A stretch of DNA of 64,000 bases, from positions 1,860,001 through 1,924,000 of the forward strand of contig NZ_JAQOUE010000001.1 of the NCBI RefSeq assembly GCF_032191465.1, read 5' to 3'. Of the stretch, positions 60,604-64,000 are shown one piece after another. This DNA comes from Candidatus Nitronereus thalassa. Lineage in GTDB: Bacteria > Nitrospirota > Nitrospiria > Nitrospirales > UBA8639. Position numbers and translations under genes: made by a program. A model generated the notes under the pieces. That model saw nothing but the letters and a program-made list of their open reading frames with translations, was not told where the DNA came from and made no database searches. Numbering within the stretch: position 1 is the stretch's first letter; each line of letters begins with the position of its first letter.

Positions 60604-61980
60604 TTAGGAATGGAGGTCGAGTTTGTTCAGCTTTTTCCAGAGGGTGACCCGGCTCATCCCCAACAATTTTGCGGCTTGTGTTTTGCTTCCGTTGGCTTGA
60701 TCCAAGGCCTCGAGAATTTCACGACGTTCTTCTTTCTGTTCCGGGGTCAGGTTTGGCATTGGAGAACCCGAGCTTCCGGTCGGTGGGTGGGTCCGAAGCT
60801 CAGGAGGCAAATCATGGATGGTCAGCACATCGCCCGCCACTACCACAAAAGCATGCTCTATCGAGTTTTTTAATTCCCGAATATTTCCGGGCCAAGGATA
60901 ATTCATTAAATGTTGCATGGCATCTTTCGCAATATCCGTCACCGGGTGCCGATGGGTCTTCGAGCCTTCGGCAATAAAGTGATGCACCAGGAGAGGAATA
61001 TCTTCTCGACGTTCTCTCAGGGAAGGCAGGGTAATTTCAAAGACTCGAATCCGATAATAAAAATCTTCTCGCATAGCTCCGGTGGCCAACAGGTGTTTTA
61101 AATCCCTATTCGTCGCCGTGATGAGTCGCACATTCACCTTCAGGCCTTTGTCATCTCCAACCCGGCGAATTTCCCCTTCTTGCAACACACGAAGCAGTTT
61201 TAATTGCAGAAGCTGGCTGGTATCCCCAATTTCGTCAAGAAACAATGTTCCGCCATCGGAAGCTTGAAACACCCCGACTTTGTCACGAACTGCCCCAGTG
61301 AATGCCCCCTTCACATGTCCAAATAACTCGCTCTCCAGTAAGGTTTCGGGAATGGCAGAACAATTGATGGCAAAAAACGGACGATCGCTTCGGCCGCTTA
61401 ACGCATGAATGGCGCGTGCGGCTAGCTCTTTTCCCGTCCCCGATTCCCCGGTTAATAATACCGTCACATCACCCTGGGCAGCCAAACGCAACCGACGAAA
61501 GACCTCTTGCATAACCGGGCTTTTTCCCACCATCTGTTGAAACGCATCGCGCGACCGGGTCTGTTCTTCGAGGACTTGAATTTTTTCATTGGCCAGCACG
61601 AACGAGGTTAAATCGGTAAAGGTTCCCACCGCACCCGCCACCTCGCCATGTTCATCTCTCAAGATGGCCACGTTGCCGAACAAATACAGCTCTCGACCAT
61701 CTTTTCCCAGCACCTTGCATTCCTGATTACAGATACCCCACGGATAGGGAGATGGATTCTCCAAAAATTCGGTGAGTTTGCTGAACCCTTTACAATTTTG
61801 CCCTTCAAGAATGTGGCAGGATTTTCCCACGGTATCTTCGCTCGAATAACCTGTAATCCGCGAGGCCCCCACACTCCAAGCCACGATCGTCCCTTTGGCA
61901 TCGACAGTAAACACACCGTCTGCCATAGCATCGATCATAGTACTCAGCAAGTTGGGATTTTTTCGAAAATCTAATTCCAT
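60604..61980 (-). CDS. PAS-AAA+-Fis sigma-54-dependent activator of sulfur genes
   Basis: 458 residues. A PAS domain (about 10-115) carries four Cys (55, 63, 84, 88: [11 protein letters not shown] and GICNQEC). The AAA+ domain has Walker [14 protein letters not shown], the sigma-54 contact loop KGAFTGA and Walker [11 protein letters not shown]. The C-terminal helix-turn-helix is [20 protein letters not shown]. The overall plan resembles FisR, the persulfide-sensing activator of persulfide dioxygenase genes, but with PAS in place of the FisR receiver-like domain. It lies directly upstream of its likely target operon. Sulfane-sulfur sensing by the PAS Cys is my inference. Confidence 0.88.
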   Translation of the reverse strand: MELDFRKNPNLLSTMIDAMADGVFTVDAKGTIVAWSVGASRITGYSSEDTVGKSCHILEGQNCKGFSKLTEFLENPSPYPWGICNQECKVLGKDGRELYLFGNVAILRDEHGEVAGAVGTFTDLTSFVLANEKIQVLEEQTRSRDAFQQMVGKSPVMQEVFRRLRLAAQGDVTVLLTGESGTGKELAARAIHALSGRSDRPFFAINCSAIPETLLESELFGHVKGAFTGAVRDKVGVFQASDGGTLFLDEIGDTSQLLQLKLLRVLQEGEIRRVGDDKGLKVNVRLITATNRDLKHLLATGAMREDFYYRIRVFEITLPSLRERREDIPLLVHHFIAEGSKTHRHPVTDIAKDAMQHLMNYPWPGNIRELKNSIEHAFVVVAGDVLTIHDLPPELRTHPPTGSSGSPMPNLTPEQKEERREILEALDQANGSKTQAAKLLGMSRVTLWKKLNKLDLHS

Positions 61981-62155
61981 ATTGAGACCTTGGTCATTCG
62001 TATGGATATTTGAACGGCTTTTTTCCTCAAAAATATTTTACATGACTTGGCCCTGATCTTCCCTTCAAAAAGTGGGTTAAGATCCCCCAAGGATCGCCCG
62101 AAAACAAAAACATCGGCCGAACACATGCCACTCACCATTCTAAAGAGGCCCTCCC

Positions 62156-62572
62156 ATGCCCTCAACTAAGAATCGGTTCCAACAACAGGACACTCCCACA
62201 TGGATGGACGCAAGTTCAGCCGTACGCCTCTGGATCAGCTTCTGGCCTCAGCATGAACCAGCAGTCCACCATCTGAAACTGACCAATGTAAAAATTCATC
62301 CCTTTGGCCTTCAGTTTGAGACCCACCGCGAACTACCCTCAGGCACTCCGCTGGAAATTCGCCTCCTGTTGCCTCCCAAGACCGCCATGGCGTTGAAAGG
62401 CACGGTGACCCATACCCAGGCGGGAGCCCCCTCGCCACATAAATTTCTTACCTCGATTCGGTTTACCATGATTCGTGAAACCGATCGAAAGAGACTTGAC
62501 GATTTCGCCGTCAACCGCAGTATCACTCGTTTGCGAGCCCGCTGTTCACCTTCCCAAACTGTTTCTTCTTAA
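62156..62572 (+). CDS. Divergent PilZ-like protein
   Basis: 138 residues. A PilZ-like beta-barrel is suggested by LTNVKIHPFGLQFETHREL, GTPLEIRLLLPPKTAMALKG and SIRFTMIRETDRKRLDDFA, the usual ending of such domains. The RxxxR motif is absent and the (D/N)xSxxG strand is changed to NVKIHPFG, so c-di-GMP binding is doubtful. It is diverged from the sulfur regulator and followed by a hairpin with a T-run. GAGG lies before the ATG. Confidence 0.6.
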   Translation: MPSTKNRFQQQDTPTWMDASSAVRLWISFWPQHEPAVHHLKLTNVKIHPFGLQFETHRELPSGTPLEIRLLLPPKTAMALKGTVTHTQAGAPSPHKFLTSIRFTMIRETDRKRLDDFAVNRSITRLRARCSPSQTVSS

Positions 62573-62645
62573 CCCTCTTCAGGAAAACGTTAAAGTCCCG
62601 CCGGCAAAACGCTCTTCCTAACAATTAGTGTATTAAGTAAAAAAA

Positions 62646-62682
62646 GAGGCACCCCAGGAAGTCCTTCTTGCCTGATTTTTTT
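62646..62682 (+). terminator. Intrinsic terminator-like hairpin after the PilZ-like gene
   Basis: AGGCA (62647) pairs with TGCCT (62669), with a nested AGGA-AG-TCCT inside, followed by GATTTTTTT. A second small hairpin CCTGA...TCAGG spans the T-run. The position 75 bp after the stop fits termination of the plus-strand gene. Confidence 0.55.
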
Positions 62683-62766
62683 CAGGAAAGAAAAATTTTC
62701 TGTGGCCAATTTGTGAAGTGAATTTAGGGCGTTTTTAAAGACAAGGTTTTTTGTGAGGGGCAAGAA

Positions 62767-62825
62767 AGCCAGGTGCGCAAACCCAGAGTGTATTGGCAAA
62801 TACATGAGGATTTGCACGCCTGGCT
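62767..62825. repeat. Long hairpin in the convergent gap
   Basis: AGCCAGGTGCGCAAA (62767) faces TTTGCACGCCTGGCT (62811), 15 bp with two G-T-type mismatches. The 29-bp loop contains a second stem TGTATT...AATACA. It lies 43 bp before the stop of the minus-strand gene and probably marks a bidirectional transcript end. It contains no heptamer words. Confidence 0.6.
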
Positions 62826-62867
62826 GACACCGCCATTAGGGAAAAGGTCGGTTTCTGGATAAGCCCT

Positions 62868-64000
62868 TTAGGAATTGGACGTCAATAAGGACCGAAACGC
62901 AGGGTCGGTTTCTACCAAACCTTTCAAAGTATCATTTTGCAACATATAGGCCCATGATTGATTACTGGACCCAGGAATTTTTTCATACCATTGTTTGGCT
63001 TCGGTTAACAGTTCCAACATCGCGGCATTATCGCGTTCTGGACGAAAGGCAAGGCTATAGGCCTTGGCATAGCTTGCGGAAAATTTCACCAAGGGTTCAT
63101 TCGTGGTGTGAAAGGCTTCATCTGCTTCTTCATAACCACGGATAATATCAGGATCATCAAAATGACGATTCCAAGCAACTTTACTTATTCGAGACCATGC
63201 AATCGCCAATAGGGTTTTGGCTCGAAGTTGTTTGTAGTCTTGAGGCACTTCCGACAGCAACTGCTGAGGAGCCATAATGGACGTCACTTGGTCATTAGTC
63301 CACCGATACGCCGAGATCAGCCGTAACCGTGTTTCAAAATCTCCCGGTCGCAAGTCCACCAAGGTTTCCATCGCTGGAATCATGCGATACAAATAATCTG
63401 CGGGTGTGGGTTCAGATTTTCCTCCCATTTCCATATGCGTCGAAAGGTCGAACCGATCGGTTCCTGACTGAACGGTCCAGTACAATTCATTGAACTCTTC
63501 ATAGAGAGACTCACCCGAGACTTCCACTCCATGGGTCCGCGCGGCGAAAGCCAAGAGGCCCTCATACAATTCGTGGGTAATCGCTTCCAAGCCAGCGACA
63601 TGGTGTGGATCCACCGCGAGCACTCGATTGAGCATAGCAATACGCTCTCGTGAGGTGGGAAGGGCTTTCGCTTGCTCAACCCCTTCGCTCAACAGGGCGC
63701 CTGCCTCTTGAGCCTTCCAGTACTCCGTCGTGTTTTGCACGAAACCTCCAGATTCCACGACAAACGGAATAGGTGTCCCCATGGGCGACACCAGGGGCAT
63801 GTTCAATACGGCTGCATCGGTGGGAAACCCATGCTGTTTCAATCCTGTCAACACCACCCATTTGACAGTCACAGCCTTGATCGGATGCAGTGGTTTTTTA
63901 TAGGGAACGTTCCAATCCATTTCACCTGGACCGTTGGCCACAGGAGAGGTCATGGGATTGGGATACGCAATTCGCGTGCGCACGAACACAGTGGGAACGG
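62868..64000 (-). CDS. Hypothetical protein, 5' end outside the window
   Basis: At least 377 codons. The frame is open to the edge of the window, so the start is missing; the GTG at 63989 need not be the start. No family is recognised. The first part is beta-rich (AVTVKWVVLTGLKQHGFPTD, GTPIPFVVESGGFVQN). The rest is helical with TPR-like segments (ERIAMLNRVLAVDPHHVAGLEAI, FETRLRLISAYRWTNDQV, MLELLTEAKQWYEKIPG). It may be a periplasmic or cell-surface repeat protein, but the signal region cannot be seen. Confidence 0.6.
   Translation of the reverse strand, partial: VPTVFVRTRIAYPNPMTSPVANGPGEMDWNVPYKKPLHPIKAVTVKWVVLTGLKQHGFPTDAAVLNMPLVSPMGTPIPFVVESGGFVQNTTEYWKAQEAGALLSEGVEQAKALPTSRERIAMLNRVLAVDPHHVAGLEAITHELYEGLLAFAARTHGVEVSGESLYEEFNELYWTVQSGTDRFDLSTHMEMGGKSEPTPADYLYRMIPAMETLVDLRPGDFETRLRLISAYRWTNDQVTSIMAPQQLLSEVPQDYKQLRAKTLLAIAWSRISKVAWNRHFDDPDIIRGYEEADEAFHTTNEPLVKFSASYAKAYSLAFRPERDNAAMLELLTEAKQWYEKIPGSSNQSWAYMLQNDTLKGLVETDPAFRSLLTSNS

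Noticed and set aside
62590-62817. Minus-strand frame of 75 codons
   Set aside because: It spans the terminator and the long hairpin and shows no family features.

Overview
The window looks like chromosomal DNA of a Nitrospira-like bacterium (phylum Nitrospirota). This is an inference from gene content: many small c-type cytochromes of one family, sigma-54 activators, multi-domain hybrid histidine kinases, an MSHA-like pilus locus and a sulfite/persulfide oxidation locus. No rRNA or tRNA gene was recognised. I could not run any database search, so product names rest on motifs and family knowledge.

Layout. 1-2.6 kb: the tail of a sigma-54 activator, a SulP anion transporter and a small unknown protein. 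2.6-11 kb: two large hybrid histidine kinases. 11.2-30.1 kb: an MSHA/type IV-pilus-like assembly locus on the minus strand (TPR protein, ExeA-like ATPase, secretin, PilP/PilO/PilMN-like inner-membrane proteins, three large prepilins, GspF- and GspE-like proteins, two small prepilins), interrupted by a PilZ protein and an HDOD-GGDEF protein. 30.5-37.6 kb: a third hybrid kinase translationally coupled to a REC-PAS-GAF-PAS-GGDEF-EAL protein, then another prepilin. c-di-GMP appears to be the link, through GGDEF, EAL, PilZ and the MshEN-type N-terminus of the GspE-like ATPase.

37.9-45.3 kb: a sulfite-oxidation operon (tetraheme cytochrome, SorA-like molybdenum enzyme, SorB-like cytochrome, membrane protein, TauE/SafE exporter) and a CoA-disulfide-reductase-like enzyme with a rhodanese domain. 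46-51 kb: paired CBS proteins, small cytochromes c, a b-type membrane cytochrome and a pentaheme cytochrome. 51-57 kb: a ZIP transporter, glucan phosphorylase, a receiver protein and a GH13 enzyme. 57-62 kb: persulfide dioxygenase, rhodanese and DUF2892 genes under a PAS-AAA-Fis sigma-54 activator. Both sulfur operons have a -24/-12 promoter with GTTAAC-type palindromes about 90-135 bp upstream, so one regulator probably controls persulfide to sulfite to sulfate oxidation.

The most unusual feature is a family of degenerate 7-bp repeat arrays (words CGTATTT/CGTATCT and CGTCGCT) between 3 and 37 kb. They keep strict 7-nt register for up to 34 units, carry a recurring CGTGAAG punctuation word, and often form inverted pairs. 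They sit in the same loop of two kinase receiver domains, in the leader regions of three prepilin genes, at operon junctions, and in inverted orientation on both sides of a gene for a four-helix-bundle protein (23S rRNA intervening-sequence-protein/bAvd family). I propose that this gene and its arrays are the complete form of an undescribed element and that the other arrays are derivatives without the gene.
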